NCBI RefSeq assembly: GCF_000740785.1
Contig: NZ_JFZB01000003.1
Span: 124,001 to 188,000 of the forward strand
DNA from: Paenirhodobacter enshiensis
Lineage (GTDB): Bacteria; Pseudomonadota; Alphaproteobacteria; Rhodobacterales; Rhodobacteraceae
DNA length: 64,000 nucleotides
Reading direction: 5' to 3'
Both the position numbers and the translations under genes were made by a program. How positions within the stretch are numbered: the first letter of the stretch is position 1; each line of letters begins with the position of its first letter. This document shows, one piece after another, positions 28,072 to 38,296 of this stretch. The notes under the pieces are model-generated. The model made no database searches, was not told the DNA's origin, and worked only from the letters and a program-made list of their open reading frames with translations.

Positions 28072-28946
28072 TGCTGAGGCAGATCCGTCATCACATAGGT
28101 GCGCGCGGTCTTCGGCGCGGGGGCATCGTCGTCGGGGGGCGGGCTCGGGTGCTTCAGCTCGTCGAGATAGGTGGTCACCCACCAGTTCAGCGTGTCGTCG
28201 CAGCCGTCGCCGCCCTTCGACAGCTCGGCCACCGTCGGGGTCTGGGTGCGGCATGCACTGGCGCCGGCGGGGCATTTCAGCCGGACGTGGAAATGCTCGT
28301 TATGGCCATAGATCGGGCGGATCTTCTGCAACCAGCTGCGGTCAGCGGTCTTCGGCGTGGCGTTGCACATCGCGATCTTGGCGGCTGCGGCGACGAAGAC
28401 CCGCTCGACCCGCGGGTCGGACGCCGCCGCCTTCAGCAAAGCCATGTGCTGCGGCGTCCAGTTGCCGTTGATCCGGGTCTGATCCTCGGTCCGGATCGAG
28501 ATCGAGGAGATCGACTCGCGCGCCGAGGGGCTGAGGTCGAGCCGCGTCGCCGGCAGCATCCAGATATCGGCGTCGAGCCCGATCTGATGGCTGGCATGTC
28601 CTCCGGTCATCGGTCCGCCGCGCGGCTGGCTGATGTCGCCGATATACAGCCCCTTCCAGCCGGGCAGGGTGGCGGCGAAGCGCGACAGATCCTCGAGATA
28701 GGACAGCATCTGCGGCATTCCGTAGTAACGGTTGCGGCTCAGGCGCATCACCTGCCAGGTCGGGCCGGTCTCGGGCATCGGCTCCAGTCCGGCGGCGCAG
28801 CCCTGCGAGTAAAAGCCGATCGGCGTGGGGGCATCTTGCGACGGCGCCCGCACCGCGCCGAACAGCTGCCGCGCCAGCGGCTCCGCCCCGGCCGGCAGCG
28901 CAGGCAACGCAAGCGCCATGGCCAATGCCGCGATCAGGGATTTCAT
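28044..28946 (-). CDS. mepA: Penicillin-insensitive murein endopeptidase
   Basis: Periplasmic zinc endopeptidase cleaving D-Ala-meso-DAP cross-links, 300 residues with a signal peptide of about 21 residues (ALPALPAGA). LAS-family metal and catalytic residues are visible: [13 protein letters not shown] with His117, His120 and Asp127, and [11 protein letters not shown] with His215, His218 and His220. Six further cysteines are consistent with disulfides in this family. It overlaps the MFS gene upstream (ATGA) and the esterase downstream, forming a three-gene unit. Confidence 0.93.
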   Translation of the reverse strand: MKSLIAALAMALALPALPAGAEPLARQLFGAVRAPSQDAPTPIGFYSQGCAAGLEPMPETGPTWQVMRLSRNRYYGMPQMLSYLEDLSRFAATLPGWKGLYIGDISQPRGGPMTGGHASHQIGLDADIWMLPATRLDLSPSARESISSISIRTEDQTRINGNWTPQHMALLKAAASDPRVERVFVAAAAKIAMCNATPKTADRSWLQKIRPIYGHNEHFHVRLKCPAGASACRTQTPTVAELSKGGDGCDDTLNWWVTTYLDELKHPSPPPDDDAPAPKTARTYVMTDLPQQCRNVLASR

Positions 28947-30304
28947 GCCTCTGCCCTCTCTTCCGTTTCAGCGCCCCGCACCGGGTTCGTCTTCACCCAG
29001 AGCATCAGCACCAGACCCAGCCCGAACAGCACCAGCACCGGGGCGATGCCGGCGGACTGGCTGGCGCTCAGATGCGTCACGATAGCGATGGAAAGGGGCG
29101 CGAGGAAGGCCGTCGCCTTGCCGGTCAGCGCATAAAGGCCGAAGGATTCGGTCGTCCGGCCGGGCTCGGACTGATGCGCCATCAGCGTGCGGCTGGCCGC
29201 CTGCAGCGCGCCGCCCGCCGCGCCGATCAGCCCGCCCATCAGGTAGAACGCGATGTCGGGCAGCACGCTGTCCGCCGCGACCGCATGGCCCCAGACCGCC
29301 GTGCGCGAGATCCCCATGATCCCGGCGACGACGCCGCACAGCACCAGAAGGCAGATCGCGATCACCGTCTTCGGGCCGAACCTGTCATCGGCCTTGCCCC
29401 CGGCCCAGGCGAAGATCGCGCCGGTGATCGTGCCCAGAATGCCGAACACCGCGATTTGCATGATCGACCAGCCGAGAACCCCGCGCGCGAAGATCCCGCC
29501 GAAGGTGTAAACCCCGTTCAGCGCATCGCGATACAGCATCGAGGCGATCAGAAACATCATCAGGCTGCGCCGCTTCGGCAGCGAGCGCAGCGTCTCGCGC
29601 AGCCGCGGCCAGGCCTCGCGCCCGGCCTGACGGATCGAGACAGAGCCCTCGGGGCGCGGATCGCGCACCCACAGGAAGAACGGCACCATGAACAGCACAT
29701 ACCACACCGCAGTCAGCGGGCCGACGATGCGGGTATCCTCGCGCGTGGCGGGGTCGAGGCCGAAGAGAGGCGGCAGCCCGATCAGCGTGTGCCCGGTCTT
29801 CGGGTTGACCTGCAACAGCGCGATCATGAGGACCAGCGACACCAGCCCGCCGACATAGCCGAAGGCCCAGCCCGCGCCCGAGACCCGGCCCATCTTGTCG
29901 CGCCCGGTCAGCCCGGGCAGCAACGCGTTGGTGAAGGAGGTGGCGAATTCCATACCGATCAGCCCGACGGCGAAGGACAGCATCACCAGCAGCAGACTGA
30001 AATCTCCGGGTTTCGCCCACCAAAGCCCCCAGGCGCCCGCGACATACATCGCCGAGAACAGCACCACGAACCCCATCCGCCGCCCCGAACGATCGGCGAT
30101 GGCGCCAAGGAACGGCGAGGCGAGCGCGATCACGATCCCGGCGATCCCCACGCCATAGCCCCAGACCGTCTGCGCCGCCGTGCCAGAGCCGAGCAGGTCG
30201 CTCATGTAAGGCGCGAAGATGAAGGTCAGCAGCAAGGTGCTGTAGGGCTGGCTGGCCCAGTCGAAGAACATCCAGCCCCGGATGCGTTTCTGTTCGGGTG
30301 TCAT
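28943..30304 (-). CDS. MFS transporter, UMF1/Atg22-like family
   Basis: Polytopic transporter, 453 residues and about twelve helices. The N-terminal IRGWMFFDWASQPYSTLLLTF is the hallmark of the UMF1 (Atg22-like) branch; the loop SPFLGAIADRSGRRMGFV is the MFS A-motif. Yeast Atg22 exports amino acids from the vacuole, but bacterial substrates are not established. The start MTPEQKRIRGW is selected over a longer open frame. First gene of the unit with mepA and the esterase, which suggests a cell-wall recycling context (inference). Confidence 0.85.
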   Translation of the reverse strand: MTPEQKRIRGWMFFDWASQPYSTLLLTFIFAPYMSDLLGSGTAAQTVWGYGVGIAGIVIALASPFLGAIADRSGRRMGFVVLFSAMYVAGAWGLWWAKPGDFSLLLVMLSFAVGLIGMEFATSFTNALLPGLTGRDKMGRVSGAGWAFGYVGGLVSLVLMIALLQVNPKTGHTLIGLPPLFGLDPATREDTRIVGPLTAVWYVLFMVPFFLWVRDPRPEGSVSIRQAGREAWPRLRETLRSLPKRRSLMMFLIASMLYRDALNGVYTFGGIFARGVLGWSIMQIAVFGILGTITGAIFAWAGGKADDRFGPKTVIAICLLVLCGVVAGIMGISRTAVWGHAVAADSVLPDIAFYLMGGLIGAAGGALQAASRTLMAHQSEPGRTTESFGLYALTGKATAFLAPLSIAIVTHLSASQSAGIAPVLVLFGLGLVLMLWVKTNPVRGAETEERAEA

Positions 30305-30540
30305 GTGCGGCCTCCGCCCCTGTTCCGGCACCGCGAGGGGGGCGGGCCGGCCCGGCGCGATCAAGCCCCAAACCCGGACGGGACGCAAGACCGGCCGGGG
30401 CCCACCGGGAGCGAATGCGGCAAAACCCCGCTTCGCGTCGCCGGTTTCGCCCCCGCGGCAGCTTCCGCGCGGCCCAAAGGTTGCATCGCGGGCAAGGGTA
30501 TCTTACCTGTCACCCTAACCGCAGCCCGGAGGCCCTTTTC

Positions 30541-30834
30541 ATGGTCACGCTCTATCAGGCGCTCAACCTGATCCTGAACGTCGTCTGGTTCGTCATGATC
30601 GTCCATATCATCATGAGCTGGCTGATCAATTTCCAGGTGCTGAACCTGCGTCAGCCGCTGGTCGCCCAGCTTTGGTATGGGCTGAACCGGCTGCTCGAAC
30701 CGCTGTATAACCCGATCCGGCGCATCTTGCCGAACACCGGCGCGCTCGATCTGGCGCCGCTGGTCGTGTTCATCGTCATCATCATCCTGCAGTCGGCGCT
30801 TCGGAACAACGCGGGCTTCTTCTTCCAGTATTGA
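30541..30834 (+). CDS. yggT: YggT-family membrane protein
   Basis: Small integral membrane protein, 97 residues, two hydrophobic helices (about 5-28 and 70-90) around the conserved NPIRRILPNTGALDLAPLV loop, which defines the YggT/YlmG family. Members have been tied to division-plane or membrane organisation and osmotic tolerance; exact role unsettled. The ATG is preceded by CGGAGGCCC; the stop overlaps the recQ start (TGATG), so the two are coupled. Confidence 0.9.
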   Translation: MVTLYQALNLILNVVWFVMIVHIIMSWLINFQVLNLRQPLVAQLWYGLNRLLEPLYNPIRRILPNTGALDLAPLVVFIVIIILQSALRNNAGFFFQY

Positions 30835-32897
30835 TGGCCGCCGTCCTCACGCCCGAAGAGGCGCTGGCCTCGGTCTTCGGCTTCCGCGACTTCCGTCCCG
30901 GACAGGAGGAGATCGTGCGCGCGGTGATGGCCGGGCGCGACACGCTGGCGATCATGCCTACGGGCGGGGGCAAGTCGCTGTGCTTCCAGCTGCCGGCGCT
31001 GTGCCAGCCCGGGCTGACGGTGGTGATCTCGCCCTTGATCGCGCTGATGCGCGATCAGGTGCGCGCGCTGCGCGAAGCGGGGGTGGAGGCGGGCGCGCTG
31101 ACCTCCGGCAATACCGAGGCCGAGACCGAAGAGGTCTTTCAGGCGATCGACGATCACCGGCTGAAACTGCTGTATATCGCGCCGGAGCGGCTGGCGCTCG
31201 GCGCGACGGTGGCGATGCTGAAACGCGCCGACACCCGGCTGATCGCCGTCGACGAGGCGCATTGCGTCAGCCAGTGGGGCCATGATTTCCGTCCCGATTA
31301 TCTGCGCGTGGGCGAGTTGAAGCGCGCGCTGAACGTGCCGCTCGCCGCTTTCACCGCCACCGCCGACGAGGAAACCCGCGCCGAGATCGTCACCCGCCTG
31401 TTCGACGGCCATCCGCCCGAGACCTTCCTGCGCGGCTTCGACCGGCCGAACATCCACCTCGCCTTCGCGCCGAAGGACAGTCCGCGGCGGCAGATCCTCG
31501 ACTATGCCGAGGCGCATCGCGGCCAGTCGGGCATCGTCTATTGCGCCTCTCGCGCGCGCACCGAAACGCTGGCTCAGGCGCTGTGCGAGGCCGGCCACCC
31601 CGCCTGCCACTATCACGGCGGCATGGAGGCCGAGGACCGCCGCGAGGTCGAGACCCGGTTCCAGCGCGAGGACGGGCTGATCGTCGTCGCCACCGTCGCC
31701 TTCGGGATGGGCATCGACAAGCCGGACATCCGCTGGGTGGCCCATGCCGATCTGCCGAAGTCGATCGAGGGCTATTATCAGGAGATCGGCCGCGCCGGCC
31801 GGGACGGGGCGCCGGCAGAGACGCTCACCCTCTACGGCGCCGACGACATCCGCCTGCGCCGCACCCAGATCGACGAGGGGCTTGCGCCGCCCGACCGCAA
31901 GGCCGCCGATCACGCCCGTCTGAACGCACTTCTGGGACTGGCCGAGGCGACGGGCTGCCGCCGCCAGCGCCTGCTCGCCTATTTCGGCGAGGCGTCGGAG
32001 CCCTGCGGCAACTGCGATCTGTGCGAGCATCCGCCCGAACTGTTCGACGCGACCGAGGCGGTGCGCAAGGCGCTCTCCGCCGTGCTGCGCACCGAGGAAA
32101 GCTATGGTGCCGGCCATCTGATCGAGATCCTTCTGGGCCAGAGCAACGACCGCATCCGCGCCCGCGGTCACGACCGGCTGCCCACCTTCGGCGTCGGCCG
32201 CGAGCTGAGCCGCCAGCAATGGCAGGCGGTGTTTCGCCAGATGCAGGGCCACGACCTGATCCGCCCCGATGCCGCGCGCCACGGGGCGCTGGTGATGACC
32301 GAGGCCGCCCGCCCGATCCTGCGCGGCGAGGAAAGCATCACCCTGCGCCGCGACCTGATCCGCCAGGCAAAGGCGAAACCGCCGGTGCGCACGCTGGTCT
32401 CGGAGGAAGACGAGCCGCTGCTGTCGGCGCTGAAGGCCAAACGGCGCGCGCTGTCCGAGGCGGCGGGCCTGCCCGCCTACATGATCTTCCCCGACCGCAC
32501 CCTGATCGAGATGGCCGAGACCCGCCCGACCACGCTCGACGCGATGGCGCGGGTGAACGGCGTGGGCGCGAAGAAGCTCGACAGCTACGGCGCCGCCTTC
32601 ATCGAGGTGATCGCCGGCGCGCCCCCCGCCGCGCAGCATCCCGCCCGGCGCAGCCTCGCCGGCCGGTCGGAGGCGCAGCTGTTCGACCGCCTGGCCGAGG
32701 TGCAGCGCGATCTGGTGCATGGCGCGGACGGTTGCGGCCGGTTCCTCGATTGTCCGAGCACCACATTGCGCCGCATCGCCGAGACCAAACCCCACGACCG
32801 TGCCGCACTTGCCCGGCTGGGCGGACTGAACGAAGCACGGCTCGACCGTTTCGCCGAGGCATTCCTGACCGCCATCCGGGACTTCGCCCAGAGCTGA
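30834..32897 (+). CDS. recQ: ATP-dependent DNA helicase RecQ with two HRDC domains
   Basis: 3'-5' DNA helicase of recombination and fork repair, 687 residues. Walker A MPTGGGKS near 42-49, DEAH box with SQWGHDFRPDY near 140-156, RecQ-Ct zinc cluster with Cys residues near 378-400 (CRRQRLL...CGNCDLCE), and an HRDC domain near 529-594 ending VNGVGAKKLDSYG. A second, diverged HRDC-like unit occupies about 611-684 (LFDRLAEVQRDLV ... LARLGGLNEARLDRFAE), so the protein is longer than E. coli RecQ. Start ATG 30834 overlaps the yggT stop; the TTG one codon before is less likely. Confidence 0.95.
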   Translation: MAAVLTPEEALASVFGFRDFRPGQEEIVRAVMAGRDTLAIMPTGGGKSLCFQLPALCQPGLTVVISPLIALMRDQVRALREAGVEAGALTSGNTEAETEEVFQAIDDHRLKLLYIAPERLALGATVAMLKRADTRLIAVDEAHCVSQWGHDFRPDYLRVGELKRALNVPLAAFTATADEETRAEIVTRLFDGHPPETFLRGFDRPNIHLAFAPKDSPRRQILDYAEAHRGQSGIVYCASRARTETLAQALCEAGHPACHYHGGMEAEDRREVETRFQREDGLIVVATVAFGMGIDKPDIRWVAHADLPKSIEGYYQEIGRAGRDGAPAETLTLYGADDIRLRRTQIDEGLAPPDRKAADHARLNALLGLAEATGCRRQRLLAYFGEASEPCGNCDLCEHPPELFDATEAVRKALSAVLRTEESYGAGHLIEILLGQSNDRIRARGHDRLPTFGVGRELSRQQWQAVFRQMQGHDLIRPDAARHGALVMTEAARPILRGEESITLRRDLIRQAKAKPPVRTLVSEEDEPLLSALKAKRRALSEAAGLPAYMIFPDRTLIEMAETRPTTLDAMARVNGVGAKKLDSYGAAFIEVIAGAPPAAQHPARRSLAGRSEAQLFDRLAEVQRDLVHGADGCGRFLDCPSTTLRRIAETKPHDRAALARLGGLNEARLDRFAEAFLTAIRDFAQS

Positions 32898-33309
32898 GGC
32901 CCCCGAGAGTAAAGCCGACCGCCCCCGGCGCTGCCCCGATCCGACGGGCGCTGACGCTTCCGGGACCCCGCTCATGAATGTCAGATTGTCATTCCGGCAA
33001 CACCTTCGTCGCACCCGTCGATTTGGCCCGGGCCGGGACAGGACGAGGTGGACACAAGCGCGCTTCCCATGGCCTTCGTCGGCAGTCCGCCACAGAGCCG
33101 GCTTCGCCCCGTTCTGGCCCCTCGTCATCCACCCCTCCGCTCTTGAACCCGGGCCGGCGCCGGAAGCCCGGTCCAGCCTGTCCGGCACCGAAGCGGTCTG
33201 CTCCGGGGCTCCGATCCGGAGCGACACGGGCCCCGAACGCTCCACCTCTGGCTCCGCTCCGGAGGCGAAGGGCCCGGAGCAGCCCTGGCCTGCCCGCGCC
33301 GGTTCACGC
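32898..33309. other. Convergent intergenic region with a three-way inverted-repeat structure
   Basis: No gene is supported here between the ends of recQ and the hybrid kinase. At 33198-33207 and 33273-33282 perfect 10-base arms CTGCTCCGGG / CCCGGAGCAG enclose two smaller hairpins, GCTCCG-ATC-CGGAGC (33208-33222) and CTCCG-CTC-CGGAG (33252-33264). The set could fold as a three-way junction on either strand. It may be a bidirectional transcription end or the 3'-UTR part of either mRNA. Confidence 0.45.
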
Positions 33310-35133
33310 TCATTCCTCCGCCCGGCCCGGTCTTCCGGTGTCTGTCGCCGCCTTCGGCGGCGGCCGGGGCGGAGCGCAAGACAGCGGCCCTGAGCCAGAA
33401 GGCAGCGCCGCATTCTCATCGGACGGCCCGGTCCCCGCGCGGGCGGTGATGCCGGTATACGGCGGGCGTGCCGGCCGGTATGCGGCAATCTCGGCGGCGA
33501 TTTCGGCGCGCTTCACCGGTTTGGTCAGGCAGCGGTCGGCCCCCGCCGCCAAAATCTCGTGCCGATCGCTGTCCAGAACATGCGCCGTCAGCGCACAGAT
33601 CGGCACATGGGTTCCGCTTACCCCCTCGGCCCGGCGAATTTCGCGAATCGCACTCAGCCCGTCCATCCCCGGCATCGAAATATCCATGAAAATCAGATCC
33701 GGGGCAAAGTCGTGCCACAGCGCCAGGGCCTCGTGACCGTCGCGCGCCAGACGCAGCTCGATATCGAGCGGCTTCAGCATCTTTTCCAGAATCAGACGGT
33801 TGGTCGCGTTGTCCTCGGCGGCCAGAATGCGCATCCGCCCGCCGGGATCGGAGAGGGGGATGGTGGGCTCTGCCTCCTCATCGGCGCGCGGCAGATCCAC
33901 GATGACAGTGAAGCACGCCCCTTCGCCCAGGGCGCTGGTCAGCTCGATCCGGCCGCCCATCAGCTCGATCAGGCGTCGGCTGATCGCGAGGCCGAGCCCG
34001 GTCCCGTCATAGCGCCGGTTCTGCGCATTCTCGACCTGATCGAACTCGTCGAAGACGCGCGCGTGATCCTCCGGCGCGATGCCGATCCCGGTGTCGCACA
34101 CCGCCAGCCGCAGCGTCCATACCCCGCCCGAGGCCTGTCCGGCGGCCGAAAGCGTCACATGCCCGGTCTCGGTGAACTTGACCGCATTCCCCGCCAGATT
34201 GGTCAGCACCTGGCGCACCCGCCCGCCATCCGCGACGAACCGGCGCGGCAATCCGGGCGGATAGCTCACCTCAAGCTCCAGCCCCTTTGCGCGCGCCAGC
34301 GGTTTCAGCAGCGCCGCCACCTCCTCCATGCAGCGCGCCAGATCGAACGGGGCCGGGGTCAGGCGGACCCGGTCGGCCTCGATCTTCGAATAGTCCAGCA
34401 CCTCGTTGATGATGCTCAGCAGCGCCTCGGCCGAGTTGCGGATCGTGTCGACGCACAGTCGCTGTTCCTCGCTCAGCGGGGTTTCGCTCAGCAGATCCGC
34501 CATGCCGATGATACCGTTCATCGGCGTGCGCAGCTCGTGGCTCATGTTGGCGAGAAAGCTGGACTTCGCCCCATCGGCCGGCCCCGCACCCTCGTCCAGA
34601 ACGCATACCGTGCCGCCCCCGGAAATCCGGTGCCAGTTCAGCCACATCCGTTGGCCGAACGGCAGGGAAATCTCCTCCCGGCCGTGGTCCGCGCTTTGCG
34701 CTGCGGCCCCGCCGTCGCGGGCGGAAAGCGTGCCGGGCGCAGCTGCCGCGATGGCGGCGAATGACAGTCCGTGGACACATTCGAATGCGGCGCGAAAGCG
34801 CGGGTTGGTCCAGACGATTGCCCCCTTGCGATCCAGCAGAGCCAGTCCCTGCGGCAGCGCCCCGATCACCGCGCGCACCTGGCGCAACTCGGCGATGGCG
34901 CACTCCACGAGACCCGTGGCCTCCGCCCGGATCCGCGCCAGCCCGGCCCGGCGGCGCGTCACCTCCTGCGCCAGCTCGCTGCGGGCCGCACGCAGCATCC
35001 TGCGCGCATCGTCGAGCTGACGCTCCGCCGCCAGTCGGGCGCGCCGCTCCTGCATCAGCTTTTCGGTCAGAGCGATCTGTCTTCCCTGCACCCCGGTCTC
35101 CGGCTTCGGCCGGCGAACGGCGCCGGTCAGCAC
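33310..35133 (-). CDS. Hybrid sensor histidine kinase
   Basis: Soluble hybrid kinase, 607 residues: N-terminal coiled coil about 15-85 (heptad-rich, [16 protein letters not shown]), PAS-like segment about 85-175, HisKA with phospho-accepting His near 196 ([16 protein letters not shown]), HATPase with [12 protein letters not shown] near 375, and a receiver domain about 432-550 ([10 protein letters not shown] ... [11 protein letters not shown]). No membrane helix and no HPt, so phosphate probably passes to a separate HPt or regulator. The C-terminal 50 residues are low-complexity and proline-rich. An orphan by position; the signal is unknown. The organisation recalls BarA/LuxQ-type sensors only generally. 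Confidence 0.9.
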   Translation of the reverse strand: MLTGAVRRPKPETGVQGRQIALTEKLMQERRARLAAERQLDDARRMLRAARSELAQEVTRRRAGLARIRAEATGLVECAIAELRQVRAVIGALPQGLALLDRKGAIVWTNPRFRAAFECVHGLSFAAIAAAAPGTLSARDGGAAAQSADHGREEISLPFGQRMWLNWHRISGGGTVCVLDEGAGPADGAKSSFLANMSHELRTPMNGIIGMADLLSETPLSEEQRLCVDTIRNSAEALLSIINEVLDYSKIEADRVRLTPAPFDLARCMEEVAALLKPLARAKGLELEVSYPPGLPRRFVADGGRVRQVLTNLAGNAVKFTETGHVTLSAAGQASGGVWTLRLAVCDTGIGIAPEDHARVFDEFDQVENAQNRRYDGTGLGLAISRRLIELMGGRIELTSALGEGACFTVIVDLPRADEEAEPTIPLSDPGGRMRILAAEDNATNRLILEKMLKPLDIELRLARDGHEALALWHDFAPDLIFMDISMPGMDGLSAIREIRRAEGVSGTHVPICALTAHVLDSDRHEILAAGADRCLTKPVKRAEIAAEIAAYRPARPPYTGITARAGTGPSDENAALPSGSGPLSCAPPRPPPKAATDTGRPGRAEE

Positions 35134-35161
35134 AGTGTGCCACCGGATCGTGAATGCTGCC

Positions 35162-35806
35162 TTAATTCCTGCAGGCTTCCAGAATCCCGATCAGATCGGC
35201 AAGCCTCGACAGCCGCCGGACCCCGTCGAGGTCTCCGGCCGCCCCCAGCCCCGCCACCGCAAGACCCGCCGCCAGCGCCGAGCGCGCGCCGGGCTCCGAA
35301 TCCTCGACTGCCAGCACCTGCCCCGGCTCCAGCCCCAGCAGCGCCGCTCCCCTGAGATAGGGCTCCGGATCGGGCTTGCCCCGGCTTACATCGTCGAAAC
35401 TGACCGACCCCTCCAGAACCGCCCCGACCCCAAGCGCCGCCAGATTCGCATCGACCACCGCCCGCGCCGAGTTCGACACCGCGATCTGACGCAGCCCCAT
35501 CCCGGCAATCTGCCCGATCACCATCCGCGCCCCGGCGATCTCGTGCAGCCCCGGAGCCGCGGCCAGATACCGTCCGCGGATCGCCTCGCGCCAGCGCGCT
35601 TCGCTCAGCCCGGCCGGCAGCTCGGGGCGCAGCACCGTCCAGATATCGCTCAGATGCAGACCGACGAATGTCGTGTCCGGTCGCCCCGACAGATCCAGAC
35701 CGAAACTTCGGCACGCCTCGACCAGGCTGCGATGATGCAGCGGCTCGCTGTCGACGAGAGTGCCGTCGATATCCCAGGCAATGGCGTTCAGTCTGAGCTC
35801 GGTCAT
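35162..35806 (-). CDS. HAD-superfamily phosphatase (beta-phosphoglucomutase-like)
   Basis: Cytoplasmic HAD hydrolase, 214 residues. Motif [13 protein letters not shown] with nucleophile Asp12 and acid/base Asp14, motif [10 protein letters not shown], and motif III/IV region [17 protein letters not shown] ... [12 protein letters not shown] are complete. The helical cap lies between motifs I and II, subclass IA. Phosphoglycolate, sugar-phosphate or beta-phosphoglucomutase-type substrates are possible. The start [10 protein letters not shown] is selected; the open frame extends 57 codons upstream through a repeat element. Confidence 0.88.
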   Translation of the reverse strand: MTELRLNAIAWDIDGTLVDSEPLHHRSLVEACRSFGLDLSGRPDTTFVGLHLSDIWTVLRPELPAGLSEARWREAIRGRYLAAAPGLHEIAGARMVIGQIAGMGLRQIAVSNSARAVVDANLAALGVGAVLEGSVSFDDVSRGKPDPEPYLRGAALLGLEPGQVLAVEDSEPGARSALAAGLAVAGLGAAGDLDGVRRLSRLADLIGILEACRN

Positions 35807-35888
35807 GGCGCTCCCCGTGGCGGATGACGGTCGTTCTGGGCGCGATCCGTCCCGGGTGCAAGAGGCCGGTCGTCTTTCGGCTTTCCAT

Positions 35889-35937
35889 AAATATCCCGGG
35901 GGTGAGGGCCAGAGGCCCGAGGGGGCAGAGCCCCCTT
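35889..35937. repeat. Double-hairpin intergenic repeat element
   Basis: AAATATCCCGGGGG-like head followed by GGGCC-AGA-GGCCC (35906-35918) and GGGGGC-AGA-GCCCCC (35921-35935) then TTCCTT. Both loops are AGA. From general knowledge elements of this style recur between genes of Rhodobacteraceae; only one copy is seen in this window. On the plus strand the second stem could terminate transcription. Confidence 0.5.
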
Positions 35938-36091
35938 CCTTCACACCCGCAGCGCTGCAAGAGGCTGCGCACCGCATATCGCCGTCCCGAATTCCCGATA
36001 AAAATCATCGGTATTGATTTTCTCCCCCGAACCGCGCTAACCCGACGCAGCGGCGCCACCGGGCGCCAGGACGAGACCGGAGAGCCAGACC

Positions 36092-37000
36092 ATGCCTTGC
36101 GCCCCTGTGATACCCGCCGTTCGCTGTCGTGACGCTGCCCTTCGTTTTCTGGGGGCGGTTGGCCTCGCACTGGCCGTGTTGGCCGGCCCGGCGCAGGCGC
36201 AGCAGGACCCGGCCGTGCATACGGATCAGGCCCCGGCGGGAGAGGTCTCCGCAGACACCGGAGGCGCGGGGATGGCGGCAGCGGCTCCCGCTCCGCTCCA
36301 CACCGATCTGCCGCAGGATCTGACGCCCGTCGGCATGTATCGGGCGGCGCATCCGGTGGTGAAGGCGGTGATGATCGGGCTTGTGCTCGCCTCGCTCGCC
36401 ACCTGGACGATCTGGCTTGCGAAGTCGGTAGAGCTCGCTGCCGCCCGGCGCCGGCTGCGCGGAACGCTCCGTGCGGTGCGCGCAGCGCACAGCCTCGATG
36501 AGGCGATCGGACTGAACGGCAAGCGGCGCGGCCCCGGCGCGGCGATGCTGCACGTGGCCCGCCACGAGGCCGGGGTGTCAGAGCCGGCGCTCGATGCCGC
36601 GGGGGGCGAGGGCCTGAAAGAGCGCGTCGCAGCCGCCCTCGGCCGGATCGAGGCGGGCGCCGGACGGCGCATGTCCGTGGGCACCGGCGTTCTCGCGACG
36701 GTCGGGTCCGTCGCGCCTTTCGTCGGGCTGTTCGGCACGGTCTGGGGCATCATGAACGCCTTCATCGGCATTTCCCACAGCAAGACGACCAACCTCGCCG
36801 TGGTCGCCCCCGGCATCGCCGAGGCGCTGCTGGCCACCGCCATCGGCCTTGTCGCCGCGATTCCGGCGGTGGTGATCTACAACCATTTTGCCCGCGCCAC
36901 GGCGCGCTATCGGGCGCTGCTGGCCGATACCTCGACCGGGGTGTCGATCCTCGTCAGCCGCGACCTCGATTTCCGCGCCGCCCGGCGCCGGGAGGAGTAG
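36092..37000 (+). CDS. exbB: TonB-system energiser ExbB
   Basis: Inner-membrane proton-channel component, 302 residues, with a cleavable-looking signal ([11 protein letters not shown]), an Ala/Pro-rich linker and the MotA/TolQ/ExbB domain from about 85: TM1 near 95-112, TM2 and TM3 near 200-225 and 245-265. [25 protein letters not shown] and [16 protein letters not shown] are diagnostic. It heads exbB-exbD-tonB, needed for siderophore, haem or cobalamin uptake across the outer membrane. An AT-rich stretch at 35998-36022 may hold the promoter and an iron-responsive site; none could be assigned confidently. Confidence 0.93.
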   Translation: MPCAPVIPAVRCRDAALRFLGAVGLALAVLAGPAQAQQDPAVHTDQAPAGEVSADTGGAGMAAAAPAPLHTDLPQDLTPVGMYRAAHPVVKAVMIGLVLASLATWTIWLAKSVELAAARRRLRGTLRAVRAAHSLDEAIGLNGKRRGPGAAMLHVARHEAGVSEPALDAAGGEGLKERVAAALGRIEAGAGRRMSVGTGVLATVGSVAPFVGLFGTVWGIMNAFIGISHSKTTNLAVVAPGIAEALLATAIGLVAAIPAVVIYNHFARATARYRALLADTSTGVSILVSRDLDFRAARRREE

Positions 37001-37006
37001 GCCCCG

Positions 37007-37449
<443 letters not shown>

Positions 37450-37453
<4 letters not shown>

Positions 37454-38289
37454 GGTTCCCCATCGAAACCGACCGGAACCGGTCGTCGCGCCTCCGGGTG
37501 GCGGCGCTGTGGTCGCTGGCGGCGCTGACGGTGGTTTCGGCCCATGCCGGGGCGCTGGCGGTGATGCTGCGCCAAGATGTCGCCGCACCGGTCGAGGACG
37601 CCGGCGCGCCCGCGATGGAGATCGACCTTGCCGCGCTTCCGGAAACGCTGAACGCCGATCGGAACAGCCTGTCCGATCAGCTTCAGGACGCCCCCGAGGC
37701 ACCGGCCGAAACCCTGCCCGAACCCCGTCCCGAAGAGACGCCGGCCGCCGCGCCCGAAGCTCAGGCAGAGCCGGAACCCGATCCCCTCCCCGATCCGGTC
37801 CCGGCCGAAGTCGCCCTGCCGAAGCCCGAAACGAAACCGGAGACCCCGCCGGCTTTGCCGCGCAAGCCCGAAGTCCGCAAGACCGAGGCGAAGACTGCCG
37901 CTCCGCCGCCCTCGAAGGCCGCGAACCGCGCCGCGGCCGAGGTCGCGCCCTCGGCTCGCAGCGTCAGCAACCGGCTGGCCCCGGCGCCGGCCCCGCAGGC
38001 TTCGCCCGCCGCCGTCGCCTCATGGCAAAGCCGGCTGTTCGCCCATCTCGAACGCAACAAGCGCTATCCGGCCGCGGCGCGCGCCCGCGGCATTCAGGGC
38101 ACGCTGAAGTTCCGTTTCACCATCGACCCGGCGGGGAATGTGCTGAACGTGCAGATCCTGCAATCCTCGGGACAACCGATGCTCGACGAAGCGCTGCTCG
38201 ATCTGATGAGCCGCGCCTCGCCGGTGCCGGCCCCGCCGCCCGGGACGCCGCTGAGCATCGTCACCTCGATCCGCTACGCGCTGCGCTGA
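37450..38289 (+). CDS. tonB: TonB energy-transducing protein
   Basis: Periplasm-spanning energy transducer, 279 residues. One N-terminal membrane helix (about 16-40), a long Pro/Glu/Lys-rich linker (about 75-190) and a C-terminal TonB domain about 195-279 with [19 protein letters not shown] and the strand-loop around [18 protein letters not shown]. Receptors are not in the window. It completes the three-gene transport energiser. Confidence 0.9.
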
Positions 38290-38296
38290 GCCGGGC

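Noticed and set aside
32974-33393. 139-codon plus-strand frame in the recQ/kinase gap
   Set aside because: Arg/Pro/Ser-rich translation with no domain; it overlaps the inverted-repeat structure and the convergent kinase end.
30651-33488. Very long open frame (about 945 codons) on the minus strand opposite recQ
   Set aside because: It is an antisense shadow of recQ produced by high third-position GC; its Arg/Ala/His-rich translation has no domain, while recQ on the other strand is complete.
36092-36200. Iron-responsive (Fur/Irr/RirA) box before exbB
   Set aside because: The AT-rich stretch at 35998-36022 is suggestive, but no site matches a consensus well enough to call.
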